Shown: positions 1-8,613, counted from the stretch's first letter. The stretch is 64,000 nucleotides of DNA from Bacteroidales bacterium (GCA_007118495.1 SKRM01000031.1:1-64000), one strand, 5' to 3'. Program-made: numbers and translations. Notes: a model not told the origin generated them from the sequence alone.

Positions 1-116
1 AGTTAGGCGGCTGCGCCGCAGTTAGGCTCGGCACTTCGTGCCTCGCTGTTGGCACCTCGCTGCGCTCCGTGCAGTTAGGCGGCTTCGCCGCTGTTAGGCA
101 TCGCTTCGCGATGCGG
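1..116. repeat. Cluster of short GC-rich hairpins separated by GTTAGGC
   Basis: The block is a run of small perfect inverted repeats: GCGGC-TGC-GCCGC (7-19), GGCAC-TTC-GTGCC (30-42), a weaker GCAC/GTGC stem (52-72), GCGGC-TTC-GCCGC (79-91) and GCATCGC-TTC-GCGATGC (98-114). The heptamer GTTAGGC recurs at 2-8, 21-27, 74-80 and 93-99. An A/T-rich linker of repeated TTGAAAG/TTTGAAAG follows at 117-136, then the first gene. Related units occur in inverted orientation at 1372-1384 and 13742-13800. It looks like a dispersed intergenic REP-like repeat. Function is unknown and the left edge is cut by the window. Confidence 0.75.
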
Positions 117-153
117 GTTGAAAGTTTGAAAGTTTGTATAATGGAAAATAATT

Positions 154-1338
154 ATGGTGATGATGACAAATAAATGGTCTTTTATAATTGTTGTTATGGT
201 GGTTATTGGTGGTTTGGGGTTGGCTGATGCGGATGCTCAGTCTCTTGCAGGCAGGGCGCGGGCTCAGGAATTGGGGGTTCATGTTGGGATGATGACGCCC
301 GGCCCCCTGAACATGATTACCGATGTCCCCGGAGTAAAGGTTGGTCATGTCACCAGGTTTGAGGGAGACAATATCAGAACGGGGGTTACAGCCATCTTGC
401 CCCATGGTGGCAATTTGTTTCGTGACAAGGTGCCCGGTGCGATCTATAACTTTAACAGTTTCGGAAAGATGGCGGGTTCGTTGCAGGTTGAAGAATTGGG
501 CAATATTGAAACCCCCATTGTACTTACCAATACACTGAATGTAGGTACTGCTGTGGAGGCCCTGGTGGCCTACATGCTGGGTCTGGAAGGGAATGAAAAC
601 CTACGCTCAGTGAATGCCCTGGTTGGGGAGACAAATGACGGATACCTGAATGACATTCGGGGACAGCATATAACAGCTGCCGATGTTTTTGCTGCCATCG
701 ATAACGCACGCACAGGCCCTGTGGATGAAGGCAGTGTGGGTGCAGGTACCGGAACAACAAGCTTTGGTTATAAGGCTGGTATCGGGACAGCTTCACGCAT
801 ATCCATGCCTATCGGCGGGCAGACTTATACAGTGGGCGTATTGGTTCAGGCTAATTTTGGTCGTTTCCTTTATATAAATGGGGTTCCCTTTACCCGTGAA
901 ATTGCTGAGGAGGCCTTTGTCAGAGATGATGACGGATCAGCCATGGTTATCATTGCCACTGATGCGCCTCTGTCTGATCGCAATCTGGAAAGGTTAGCCA
1001 AAAGATCCTTCATGGGTATGGGGCGAACAACCGGATTTATGTCAAACTCATCAGGTGACTTTGCCATTGCCTTTTCTACGGCTTATACCATTCCGAATGC
1101 GGGTATAAGGCAAGTGGATAATATGCCTGCTTTCATCAGCAACAATGAAATGAACACCTTATTTCAGGCTGTTGAGGAGGCCACCCAGGAGGCTATCTAC
1201 AACGCTCTGTTTATGGCTGAGACAGTTACCGGCGACAGGGGTAATACCAGTGAGGCCATTCCCCTTGATAAAGTGATAGAAATCATGAAAAAATACAATA
1301 TGTTACACCTGAACGACCGCCTCAAATGGCGCCCCTAA
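154..1338 (+). CDS. Exported P1-family (S58, DmpA-like) peptidase
   Basis: This 394-aa protein matches the S58 family of L-aminopeptidase/D-esterases, which are made as a precursor and cleave themselves to expose an N-terminal nucleophile. An N-terminal hydrophobic signal sequence (about residues 7-26, ending ADADAQ) predicts export. The family start LTDVPGVKVGH-like segment is present near residue 55 (ITDVPGVKVGHVT), and the glycine-rich autoprocessing region GAGTGTTSFGYKAGIGTASR lies at about 195-215; the nucleophile should be in its last few residues. A second start at codon 4 is equally possible. The gene stands between two hairpin-repeat blocks and is followed 61 bp later by a second exported hydrolase. 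Substrate cannot be read from sequence. Confidence 0.9.
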   Translation: MVMMTNKWSFIIVVMVVIGGLGLADADAQSLAGRARAQELGVHVGMMTPGPLNMITDVPGVKVGHVTRFEGDNIRTGVTAILPHGGNLFRDKVPGAIYNFNSFGKMAGSLQVEELGNIETPIVLTNTLNVGTAVEALVAYMLGLEGNENLRSVNALVGETNDGYLNDIRGQHITAADVFAAIDNARTGPVDEGSVGAGTGTTSFGYKAGIGTASRISMPIGGQTYTVGVLVQANFGRFLYINGVPFTREIAEEAFVRDDDGSAMVIIATDAPLSDRNLERLAKRSFMGMGRTTGFMSNSSGDFAIAFSTAYTIPNAGIRQVDNMPAFISNNEMNTLFQAVEEATQEAIYNALFMAETVTGDRGNTSEAIPLDKVIEIMKKYNMLHLNDRLKWRP

Positions 1339-1348
1339 ACCCGTCAAC

Positions 1349-1390
1349 CTTAAAACTTATAACTTACAAACGCGGCGAAGCCGCCAAACC
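1349..1390. repeat. Single hairpin unit with A/T-rich heptad linker
   Basis: The gap between the S58 peptidase and the next gene holds the perfect hairpin GCGGC-GAA-GCCGC (1372-1384). This is the reverse complement of the unit at 79-91, so the same element occurs in the opposite orientation and brackets the peptidase gene. It is preceded by a linker of near-heptad repeats (ttaaaac-ttataac-ttacaaa). It could act as a weak terminator, but there is no T-run. Confidence 0.6.
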
Positions 1391-1399
1391 CACACACCC

Positions 1400-2458
1400 A
1401 TGAAACCAATCAACCACTTGCCCATAATCTTGTTTCTGGCCTTATTTGTTGCTTGTTCTACTTCAGAAGTTGACAGATTCCCCGGTGAACAGTGGGAGCA
1501 TGCAGCCAAGCCTGAAGACCTGGGCTTTGATGCATCAAAATTGGCTAAAGCCAGAGAGTACAGTCAAACCATCAATACTTCGGCCGTGATGATTATTGCC
1601 GACGGCATGATCGTAGATGAATGGGGTGAAGTTGAAACCAAATACATGACCCACTCTCTCAGAAAGAGTTTTTTGAGTGCCATGTTTGGGCCTTACATTG
1701 AAAACGGTACCATTGACCTTAACTGGAGTATGGAGGATATTGGCATTGACGATGTACCGCCGCTTACACCCTTAGAACGCACAGCCACCATAAGGGATCT
1801 GCTGAAAACCCGTTCAGGCATCTATCATGATGCCCTGTATGAATCACAACGAATGAAAGATCTTAAACCTACTGGCCTGGTGGTTCGTCCGGGGACTTTC
1901 TGGTATTATAATAATTGGGATTTTAACGCAGCGGGTACCATATTTAATCAGCTAACCGGACGAGACTTTTTTGTTGTCCTGAAAGAAGATATTGCCGACC
2001 GCATTGGAATGGAGCAATTTGAAGCTGATGACGGCTGGTATGTAACCGGAGAAGAATCCATTCACCCAGCTTATCCCTTTGCCATAAATTCAAGAGACCT
2101 GGCCCGCTTCGGTTTACTTATGCTCAGGCAGGGTCGATGGAATGATGAGCAGATTATTCCTGCAGATTGGGTGTATGAAAGCACCCGGTATCATTCTGAT
2201 GCCACCCTGTATGGCACAGATGGCTACGGATATATGTGGTGGGTGGCCCGCGACTTTAATACATTTCCGCACTATCCTGTAGCCAATATTCCCGATGGAT
2301 CTTATTCTGCCAGGGGAGCCGGCGGACACCATTTGCTGATTATCCCGGAAAATGACCTGATCATTGTACACCGGGTAGACACCTACCAAAGAGGAAACAG
2401 CGTTTCTGATGCTGAGGTTGGTACACTCATACATCTCATCCTTGAAGCCAGGCTTTGA
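1400..2458 (+). CDS. Beta-lactamase-fold serine hydrolase lipoprotein (PF00144)
   Basis: A 352-aa class C beta-lactamase/DD-peptidase-like protein. The N-terminus is a lipoprotein signal with lipobox FVAC before Cys20, so it is likely anchored in an envelope membrane. The catalytic SxxK motif is SLRK at about residues 85-88, the YxN motif is YNN at about 168-170, and the third motif is GGHH near 306-309 in place of the usual HxG or KTG. The family includes esterases, DD-carboxypeptidases and D-amino-acid amidases rather than true beta-lactamases, so the substrate is open. It lies 27 bp upstream of a racemase gene and could be co-transcribed with it. Confidence 0.9.
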   Translation: MKPINHLPIILFLALFVACSTSEVDRFPGEQWEHAAKPEDLGFDASKLAKAREYSQTINTSAVMIIADGMIVDEWGEVETKYMTHSLRKSFLSAMFGPYIENGTIDLNWSMEDIGIDDVPPLTPLERTATIRDLLKTRSGIYHDALYESQRMKDLKPTGLVVRPGTFWYYNNWDFNAAGTIFNQLTGRDFFVVLKEDIADRIGMEQFEADDGWYVTGEESIHPAYPFAINSRDLARFGLLMLRQGRWNDEQIIPADWVYESTRYHSDATLYGTDGYGYMWWVARDFNTFPHYPVANIPDGSYSARGAGGHHLLIIPENDLIIVHRVDTYQRGNSVSDAEVGTLIHLILEARL

Positions 2459-2485
2459 TACTTTACTGGCAATAATATTTTTGTT

Positions 2486-3253
2486 ATGGTTGAACAGAAA
2501 GGCATTATTGGTATTGTGGGAGGGATGGGGCCTTCTGCAGGCATAGACTTGTCATCCAAAATCATCTCCCAGACCGTGGCAGGTTCAGACCAAAAACACC
2601 TGCCTCAATTATTGTTTTCATTTCCGTCAAGTATCAGTGACCGGACCAGGTTCATTCTTGGACAAGAAACAGTTAATCCGGCCCTGGCCATTGCCCGGGT
2701 GTTGCAGAAACTTGAGATGTGTGGTGCAACTGTTGCAGGAATGGCCTGCAATTCGGCCCATGCTCCGGTGATTTTTAATGAGGTTGTCAGACAAATAGAA
2801 AACCATAACCTCACGATCAGGTTGCTGCATATGATAAAAGAGGTCGGTTTATTTATCAGAGACCGGTATCCCCATGTAAAAAGTGTGGGTGTACTGGGTA
2901 CCACAGGTACTTTTGTGTCTGGCTTATATGAGCAACTTGAAGAATTTGGACTTGATGTACGAAACGTCAGCGAAAGAGAACAAGCCAGTCTGCATTCATC
3001 CATTTACAGTCAGACATATGGCATTAAGTCGTTCCCTGATAATATTCCCGCCAGGGCCATTGACTTATTATGTGATGCTTGCCGGTCATTGAAAGAGAAG
3101 GGTGCTGATTTACTGGTTTTTGGATGCACAGAATTTCCGCTTGCCTACAGACAGCCCATGTTTGAAGGAATTCCTGTAATAGACTCAAATATGGTTCTGG
3201 CCAGGGCTTTGATCCGTGAGGTTGCTCCAGATAAACTCAGACCGTGGAAATAG
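2486..3253 (+). CDS. Aspartate/glutamate racemase family protein
   Basis: A 255-aa protein of the cofactor-independent Asp/Glu/hydantoin racemase family, which uses two cysteines on opposite faces of the active site. Visible motifs are the N-terminal VGGMGPSAG, the first catalytic Cys in ACNSAHA (about residue 88) and the second in GCTEFPL (about residue 213). Length and motif order fit amino-acid racemases of the aspartate racemase group rather than MurI. It probably makes a D-amino acid, or interconverts Asp/Glu enantiomers, in the cytoplasm; no signal peptide is seen. The gene follows a serine hydrolase and precedes a tRNA unit with its own promoter. Confidence 0.9.
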   Translation: MVEQKGIIGIVGGMGPSAGIDLSSKIISQTVAGSDQKHLPQLLFSFPSSISDRTRFILGQETVNPALAIARVLQKLEMCGATVAGMACNSAHAPVIFNEVVRQIENHNLTIRLLHMIKEVGLFIRDRYPHVKSVGVLGTTGTFVSGLYEQLEEFGLDVRNVSEREQASLHSSIYSQTYGIKSFPDNIPARAIDLLCDACRSLKEKGADLLVFGCTEFPLAYRQPMFEGIPVIDSNMVLARALIREVAPDKLRPWK

Positions 3254-3263
3254 ATGCTGATGA

Positions 3264-3295
3264 TTTGCACATATCACCATAAAGGCGTATTTTTG
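3264..3295 (+). promoter_or_regulatory. Bacteroidota-type promoter for tRNA-Arg
   Basis: TTTG at 3264-3267 and TATTTTTG at 3288-3295 are separated by exactly 20 bases. They match the known Bacteroidota sigma consensus of a -33 TTTG and a -7 TAnnTTTG. The start of transcription would fall near 3302, about 30 bases before the tRNA. The element lies in the gap after the racemase stop codon. Confidence 0.7.
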
Positions 3296-3330
3296 CAATT
3301 CCATTGGAAAGCATTTTCCTTTGATGAAAT

Positions 3331-3404
3331 GGTTCCGTAGCTCAGTTGGATAGAGCAACAGCCTTCTAAGCTGTGGGTCCTTGGTTCGAATCCAAGCGGA
3401 ATCA
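3331..3404 (+). tRNA. tRNA-Arg (anticodon UCU)
   Basis: The cloverleaf folds fully. The acceptor stem is GGTTCCG (3331-3337) with CGGAATC (3397-3403), including one G-T pair. The D-arm is GCTC/GAGC, the anticodon stem is ACAGC/GCTGT around loop CTTCTAA, and the T-arm is CTTGG-TTCGAAT-CCAAG. The anticodon TCT at 3365-3367 reads AGA. The discriminator base is A3404. CCA is not encoded directly after it (CACC follows), so it must be added enzymatically. Confidence 0.97.
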
Positions 3405-3408
3405 CACC

Positions 3409-3435
3409 AGCCCCTTTCATAAAGGGGCTTTTTTT
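3409..3435 (+). terminator. Intrinsic terminator after tRNA-Arg
   Basis: A 9-bp stem AGCCCCTTT / AAAGGGGCT with a three-base loop CAT is followed directly by a run of T. It begins five bases after the tRNA discriminator, so with the upstream promoter it makes the tRNA a self-contained transcription unit. Confidence 0.9.
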
Positions 3436-3464
3436 ATAGGTTAGCTGCCTCTTCAGTTATGAAG

Positions 3465-3491
3465 TTGCTCAGCAAATTGTTAGTATCTTTG
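3465..3491 (+). promoter_or_regulatory. Probable promoter for the TPR lipoprotein gene
   Basis: TATCTTTG at 3484-3491 fits the -7 box TAnnTTTG exactly. A TTG at 3465-3467 gives a spacing of 16, shorter than the usual 19-21, so the -33 element is uncertain. The gene start lies 60-75 bases downstream. Confidence 0.45.
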
Positions 3492-3564
3492 AGACCAACA
3501 TATAAAGAATGCAATTTTATTTCTTTTGTGTCCGTTCAATAGTTGAATTATGCTTTACCAGAAT

Positions 3565-4713
3565 ATGAAAAGAACTTTGTTATTTTTATCAGTAGCTATA
3601 TTGGCAGGTTGTACCACCCTAACACCACTTCAGAGGAGCAAATTTCTAACAGTATCACATCTTATTGAGACGGCGAAGTTCAGTGATGCCAAGGGATTGG
3701 TTGAAGAAATGATTGAAGATGAAGAAATGGCCAGCTGGCCAAGAACCTGGTATCTGAGAGGGGTTTTGGCCCAGGATGCTTACCGCTCAGGTATTTCGGC
3801 CAATGACAGAAGACGGTTTGAATTATATCCTGACCAACTCTATGTAGCTTATGAATCTTTTGAAAAGGCGATAGAGCTTGCGGGTCGGGGCAGGATGGAG
3901 TCACAGTTAAAGCCCAGATATGTTTTACTGGCTAACGATTTCCAAAGATTGGGAGAGCGTCAGTTTAATGGCAAAAATTACAAAGAAGCTTTGCGGGCTT
4001 TTGAAAAGGCTATGACCATTATGGAAAAACCCCATCTGTCGTTCGAACAAGACACAAGCCTGTTGTACAATGCTGGCATGTCAGCCTTTGAGGCTGGCTT
4101 GTTCGATAAAGCAGTGAAGCATTTTGGCGAATTGCATAATTATGCATTTTCTACAAATGTCACCCACCTGTTGTATAAATCATATCTGGCAAAAGACAAC
4201 AGCCATGAGGCACAAAGGGTATTGATTCAGGGGATAGAGCAATATGAGGATAATGAAGAATTGGTATTATTACTGGTCGACTACTTTACAGATAACGAAG
4301 ACTTTGATCAGGCACTTGAGGTATTGCAGCAAGCCATCATCAACGATCCATCCAAAGCCAGATTTCATTATACTGCTGGTCTGATTTACCAGAGGCTTGA
4401 AGAATACGAAAAAGCCATCTTGTCGTATTTTGATGCCAATGAGCATCAACCTGATGATCCTATGACACACTTGAATATAGCCACTTCTTACTACAACATA
4501 GGTGTGGAGATTGAAGAAGAGTCAAGGAGACTGTCAAACATCCAGGCGGTGCAGCAGAAGAGGGCGCAATCTGAAGCAGCATTTGAAGCAGCAATTACCT
4601 GGCTTGACAAGGCGCAGGAACTTCAGCCCCAGGACCAGGTCGTATTTGCCAGAATTCTTGATTTATACAGGCAACTTCGTCTGCACGACAGGATTAGGAA
4701 TATGGAGAATTAG
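3565..4713 (+). CDS. TPR-repeat lipoprotein
   Basis: A 382-aa protein starting with a lipoprotein signal (MKRTLLFLSVAILAGC, lipobox AILAGC). I chose the start at 3565 because it puts the lysine/arginine n-region at the N-terminus; an in-frame ATG at 3550 adds five residues. The rest is helical, with several tetratricopeptide-like repeats, for example the units around YKEALRAFEKAM, FDQALEVLQQAI and YEKAILSYFDANEHQPDD. These are protein-protein interaction scaffolds. The conserved exported position suggests an envelope assembly or complex-organising role, but no specific function can be assigned. It ends 11 bp from the convergent DUF3078 gene. Confidence 0.85.
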   Translation: MKRTLLFLSVAILAGCTTLTPLQRSKFLTVSHLIETAKFSDAKGLVEEMIEDEEMASWPRTWYLRGVLAQDAYRSGISANDRRRFELYPDQLYVAYESFEKAIELAGRGRMESQLKPRYVLLANDFQRLGERQFNGKNYKEALRAFEKAMTIMEKPHLSFEQDTSLLYNAGMSAFEAGLFDKAVKHFGELHNYAFSTNVTHLLYKSYLAKDNSHEAQRVLIQGIEQYEDNEELVLLLVDYFTDNEDFDQALEVLQQAIINDPSKARFHYTAGLIYQRLEEYEKAILSYFDANEHQPDDPMTHLNIATSYYNIGVEIEEESRRLSNIQAVQQKRAQSEAAFEAAITWLDKAQELQPQDQVVFARILDLYRQLRLHDRIRNMEN

Positions 4714-4724
4714 CGCAGCAACTG

Positions 4725-6683
4725 TCAGAGCCTGAGCGAAACGGTTAATCCAAGAAATTGGTTTATTTGTGGTCTGGGAACTTTTTTCTCACTTCCGTCA
4801 GGCAAAAGTATCGGGTTTCCTGCTGCATCCATTTTGGTAAATCTGACATCATCGTTGTAGATCAGGTGGAAATTGAAGCGGATGGTGAAATACCAATTGA
4901 TCTGCTGTTCCAGACTTAACTCCCAGTCAACATCAACATTCTGAGGTTTTCGAAGGTAGTTTGAGAACAACCTGACCCTGTTGTTCATTCTCAGGCTTTC
5001 GCTTATATTCATTTCATTCCTGACAACAAGCTGACCTCCCATTTCCTGTCTGGAGCGTTTCCCTACTTCAATACCATGGGTTGTTTGCCTGATACTGGCT
5101 GTGTCAAGGACAAATGTATTTCGATATGACAGGGCTGAGAAATTTATCAGGGTTTTCTCAATGGGCTTGTATTCAATACCCACACCAACCGTCATTGCTC
5201 CCGGATTGAGGAATTTTGAAATAGGTACTGAATCATTTGGATATTTATACCCTTTGGCTACCTGGGTTTTCATGAAAAACACGGCACTAAAGTCAAGCTT
5301 GTCGGCGGCTCTTTTGTTGAATTGCGAGTTGAGTTCAATAATATCACTGCTTGTTCTTGATCCGTGTTCTTCTGTCCAAATGGTTCCATATCTTAGCCGG
5401 CCACTGTTGGTCCACCTGGTATTACTCTCTCTGTTATGATATACGGCACCTGCTGTTACATCAAGCATACCTGAAATTGAATTGTCTCCACCCCTGGCCC
5501 AGTTGTCAAGATAGTTTTGATTTAAAGACAACGAACTTGAAAGTGACCGGTCCCAGAAAACCGGGATTTCATTTAGCGGTACAACCCTCATGAGTGATCT
5601 TGAAGGTTCGGCAACTGTTATGGGGATATCATCAACGGTTTTTTTCTCAAGCCTTTCAACAAAAATGTCATCTTCAAGGCTCAGTGTCAATTCATATTTT
5701 GCCGGGTTTCCTATCCAGACTGTGATCGAGTCATTTTCCTGATTCCTCACCCAGTATCTGTAAAGGTCATCTTCACCTGCTGATAACCAAAAGGGTGTGC
5801 GGTTCCCCTCCAGATCGTGTATGTGAATCAGAATGGAGTCGCGCTGGTATGTATAATTAACCAAGATATCAATGGCTTGATGAAGAGAGTCAGGCATGTT
5901 TGGGCCAGGTACAATATAGAATGGTGATTCCTGGTTGGCCATGATCACCCTGTTGCTTTCTGAAAAAACTACATGTGATGAATCAGGCAGAAAACTTACC
6001 GACAGCCCGCTGCCGGGCAAAAGCAGGGGCGGTTCTATCTCTTGATTTCTAATGTTATGAATCTGTATGTTTTTTGAGTTCAAGTAGTCTTGGTCTATAA
6101 ACACCTCGATGATGGTATCAGTGGTTTGCGCCAAAGAGTCAACCATATTTCTTAACTCCGCAATTTTCTGGGCATACATTGCAGCCAGGGTGTCAGGATG
6201 ACTGATGCTATCTTGCAGTATCAGTGAATCAAGCTTGGTTTTGGGATCAATTGTCCTTAGAATAATGGTTTTTTTTGTGATGAATGGATCCTTTTCAAGG
6301 GGAATGGTGTCAACAAAAAACATAGATTGGTCCAGCCATTTTAAGGGAAGGGTGTCATGTTTGACAATATAGGCGGGTTGCAATTCAATGATATCAAATG
6401 GAAATTTAAGCAAGCTGTTCATGACACTGTCAAAGGGCTGGTTGTACTGATCAACCAATCTTTGGAGCCAGTGTTTTTCAGCATACCCGTGTTCTCTCCA
6501 TACCTTTTCCTGTTCGATAAGTCGGATCAGATATGCAGAAGCTTGCTCTGGTGTCAATAAGATGGATTCGTGGGAGCTGTCCGATGTATTTTGTGTGGTG
6601 TTTATTCCCCTGTCATTGGCTGAGGTAAGACCTGCTGATGCAATCATCAGGATAGTTATTACCATAGATGATAAACGGTGCAT
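4725..6683 (-). CDS. DUF3078 outer-membrane protein with long N-terminal region
   Basis: A 652-aa exported protein with signal peptide at residues 1-22 (ending SAND). The C-terminal part, about residues 385-652, matches DUF3078. It has the Bacteroidota-typical LNQNYLDNWARGGDNSIS segment followed by alternating beta-strands and ends on LRL, which suggests an outer-membrane barrel. The roughly 360 residues before it are unusually long for this family and I do not recognise them; they include a helical stretch around 165-190 and beta-rich segments. Role unknown. The gene lies downstream of typA on the same strand, with a promoter-like box of its own. Confidence 0.8.
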   Translation of the reverse strand: MHRLSSMVITILMIASAGLTSANDRGINTTQNTSDSSHESILLTPEQASAYLIRLIEQEKVWREHGYAEKHWLQRLVDQYNQPFDSVMNSLLKFPFDIIELQPAYIVKHDTLPLKWLDQSMFFVDTIPLEKDPFITKKTIILRTIDPKTKLDSLILQDSISHPDTLAAMYAQKIAELRNMVDSLAQTTDTIIEVFIDQDYLNSKNIQIHNIRNQEIEPPLLLPGSGLSVSFLPDSSHVVFSESNRVIMANQESPFYIVPGPNMPDSLHQAIDILVNYTYQRDSILIHIHDLEGNRTPFWLSAGEDDLYRYWVRNQENDSITVWIGNPAKYELTLSLEDDIFVERLEKKTVDDIPITVAEPSRSLMRVVPLNEIPVFWDRSLSSSLSLNQNYLDNWARGGDNSISGMLDVTAGAVYHNRESNTRWTNSGRLRYGTIWTEEHGSRTSSDIIELNSQFNKRAADKLDFSAVFFMKTQVAKGYKYPNDSVPISKFLNPGAMTVGVGIEYKPIEKTLINFSALSYRNTFVLDTASIRQTTHGIEVGKRSRQEMGGQLVVRNEMNISESLRMNNRVRLFSNYLRKPQNVDVDWELSLEQQINWYFTIRFNFHLIYNDDVRFTKMDAAGNPILLPDGSEKKVPRPQINQFLGLTVSLRL

Positions 6684-6753
6684 AAGGTAACGTTTAATTT
6701 GATAAAGCTAGTTAAGGGCTCTAAAACCCGGCAACGAATTTCGTCAAGTTTTG

Positions 6754-6761
6754 CAAAATTA
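6754..6761 (-). promoter_or_regulatory. Possible -7 box for the DUF3078 gene
   Basis: On the minus strand TAATTTTG fits TAnnTTTG and lies about 70 bases before the start codon, between the typA stop and this gene. No good -33 TTTG is seen at the expected distance. Confidence 0.35.
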
Positions 6762-6777
6762 CCAAGTTCATCACTGA

Positions 6778-8586
6778 CTATTGCTCTTTCTTCGATGCGC
6801 GTTTTCGTTCATGTTCATCGAGGATCAGCTTTCGAAGACGAATATGTTTCGGGGTAAATTCAACACATTCATCTTTCCCAATGTATTCGAGAGCTTCTTC
6901 CATTGAAAATTTAACTGCAGGAGCAATGGAAACCTTGTCGTCTGAGCCTGATGCACGAATATTTGTTAGTTTCTTGGTCTTGATAACATTGATCAGCAGG
7001 TCGTCATGCCTGGTGTTTTCACCAATAACCTGTCCTGCATATATTTCTTCACCCGGATCAATAAAAAACCGACCCCTGTCTTGCAGTTTATCAATAGAAT
7101 ATGCAATAGCTGTACCCGTCTCCATGGCAATGAGTGCACCATTTCGTTTTGCTCCAAAATCACCTTTGTACTTTTCATAAGCCTTAAAACGGTGGGCCAT
7201 GATGGCTTCACCCTCTGTGGCGGTTAGCATATTGCTCCTGAGGCCAATAAGCCCCCTGGCCGGGATGTCAAATTCAAGCTGTGTCCTTTCTCCTTTTTGT
7301 TCCATGTTGATCATCTCGCCTTTGCGCTGTGAGACCATTTCAATAACTTTTCCGGCAAATGCATGGGGTACATGTACCATCAGGTATTCAACAGGTTCCA
7401 TCTTTTGTCCTTCAACTTCTTTCATGATTACCTGAGGTTGGCCAACCTGTAATTCATAACCTTCACGGCGCATGGTCTCAATCAGAATCGACAAATGAAG
7501 AATTCCCCTTCCGTAAACAAGGAATGAGTCTGCTGAATCTGTCTCTATAACGCGCAATGCCAGGTTTTTTTCCGTTTCACGGGCCAGTCTGTCTCTGAGG
7601 TGCCTGCTGGTGACAAATTTTCCATCCCTGCCAAAAAATGGGGAGTTATTGATTGAGAATAGCATACTCATGGTTGGCTCATCAATGGCGATAGGCGCAA
7701 TTCCTTCGGGTTGTTCGAAATCAGCTACTGTATCACCAATCTCAAAATTCTCAAGACCAAGAATGGCACAGATCTCACCCGCACATATTTCATGTTTTAT
7801 CTTTTCTTTTCCGAGTCCTTCAAAAACATAGAGCTCTTTGATGCGTGATTTGAGGATGCTCCCATCTCTTTTTACAAGAGAGACAGGCTGGTTCTGAATT
7901 AATGTCCCCCTGGTCAGTTTGCCAACTGCAATACGACCAACATACGAACTATAGTCTAATGAGGTGATCTGTAGTTGTGGGTTACCTTCGGGATACTTAA
8001 TAACAGGGATATGTTCAAGGATGATATCAAGAAGGTAAGAGACATCACTTGCCGGATTACGCCAATCATCAGACATCCAGCCTGCCTTTGCAGAACCGTA
8101 AACAGTTGGAAAATCGAGCTGTTCTTCAGTGGCATTCAGACTAAACATCAGGTCAAAGACTTTCTCCTGTACCAACTCGGGGTCACAGTTTGGTTTGTCA
8201 ACCTTGTTGATAACAACGATGGGCTTCTTATTCAGTGCAATGGCTTTTTCAAGCACAAAACGGGTCTGCGGCATAGGCCCCTCAAAGGCATCTACTATGA
8301 GTAAAACACCGTCGGCCATATTGAGTACCCTCTCTACTTCGCCTCCAAAGTCAGCATGCCCCGGTGTGTCTATGATATTGATCTTGGTGTCTTTATATCT
8401 TACTGAGCAGTTTTTTGACAGAATGGTTATACCCCTTTCGCGCTCAAGGTCATTGCTGTCCATGATCAAATCACCTGATTCCTGGTTTTCTCTGAAAAGC
8501 TTCACCTGGTGGAGCAGGCGGTCAACCAGGGTGGTTTTTCCGTGGTCCACATGGGCAATGATTGCTATGTTTCTGATTTCGTGCAT
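6778..8586 (-). CDS. typA: Translational GTPase TypA/BipA
   Basis: A 602-aa translational GTPase of the EF-G-like family that binds the ribosome and supports 50S assembly and stress or cold growth. The G1 loop AHVDHGKTTLVD is at residues 8-20, followed by RERGITI (switch I), DTPGHADFGGEV (G3) and NKVDK (G4). The later domains and the TypA-specific C-terminal domain are intact (ARGLIGLRSNMLT). I placed the start at 8586 because MHEIRNIAIIAHVDHGK is the normal family N-terminus; an upstream in-frame start would add ten unsupported residues and would cover the promoter. It has its own promoter with a very short leader. Confidence 0.97.
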   Translation of the reverse strand: MHEIRNIAIIAHVDHGKTTLVDRLLHQVKLFRENQESGDLIMDSNDLERERGITILSKNCSVRYKDTKINIIDTPGHADFGGEVERVLNMADGVLLIVDAFEGPMPQTRFVLEKAIALNKKPIVVINKVDKPNCDPELVQEKVFDLMFSLNATEEQLDFPTVYGSAKAGWMSDDWRNPASDVSYLLDIILEHIPVIKYPEGNPQLQITSLDYSSYVGRIAVGKLTRGTLIQNQPVSLVKRDGSILKSRIKELYVFEGLGKEKIKHEICAGEICAILGLENFEIGDTVADFEQPEGIAPIAIDEPTMSMLFSINNSPFFGRDGKFVTSRHLRDRLARETEKNLALRVIETDSADSFLVYGRGILHLSILIETMRREGYELQVGQPQVIMKEVEGQKMEPVEYLMVHVPHAFAGKVIEMVSQRKGEMINMEQKGERTQLEFDIPARGLIGLRSNMLTATEGEAIMAHRFKAYEKYKGDFGAKRNGALIAMETGTAIAYSIDKLQDRGRFFIDPGEEIYAGQVIGENTRHDDLLINVIKTKKLTNIRASGSDDKVSIAPAVKFSMEEALEYIGKDECVEFTPKHIRLRKLILDEHERKRASKKEQ

Positions 8587-8605
8587 TGTTTTAAATTTTG
8601 GCCTG

Positions 8606-8613
8606 CAAAGGTA
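8606..8613 (-). promoter_or_regulatory. -7 box of the typA promoter
   Basis: On the minus strand TACCTTTG matches TAnnTTTG exactly. It predicts a transcription start near 8600 and a leader of only about 14 bases before the ATG at 8586. A matching -33 TTTG is not evident. Confidence 0.5.

Noticed and set aside
1-116. CRISPR array at the window start
   Set aside because: Repeats are only seven bases, the hairpins differ in sequence and spacers are not of constant length; no cas genes nearby.
2454-2483. Promoter-like TTTG-N18-TATTTTTG before the racemase gene
   Set aside because: The -7 box ends three bases before the start codon, so transcription would begin inside the coding region. Probably chance in A/T-rich sequence.
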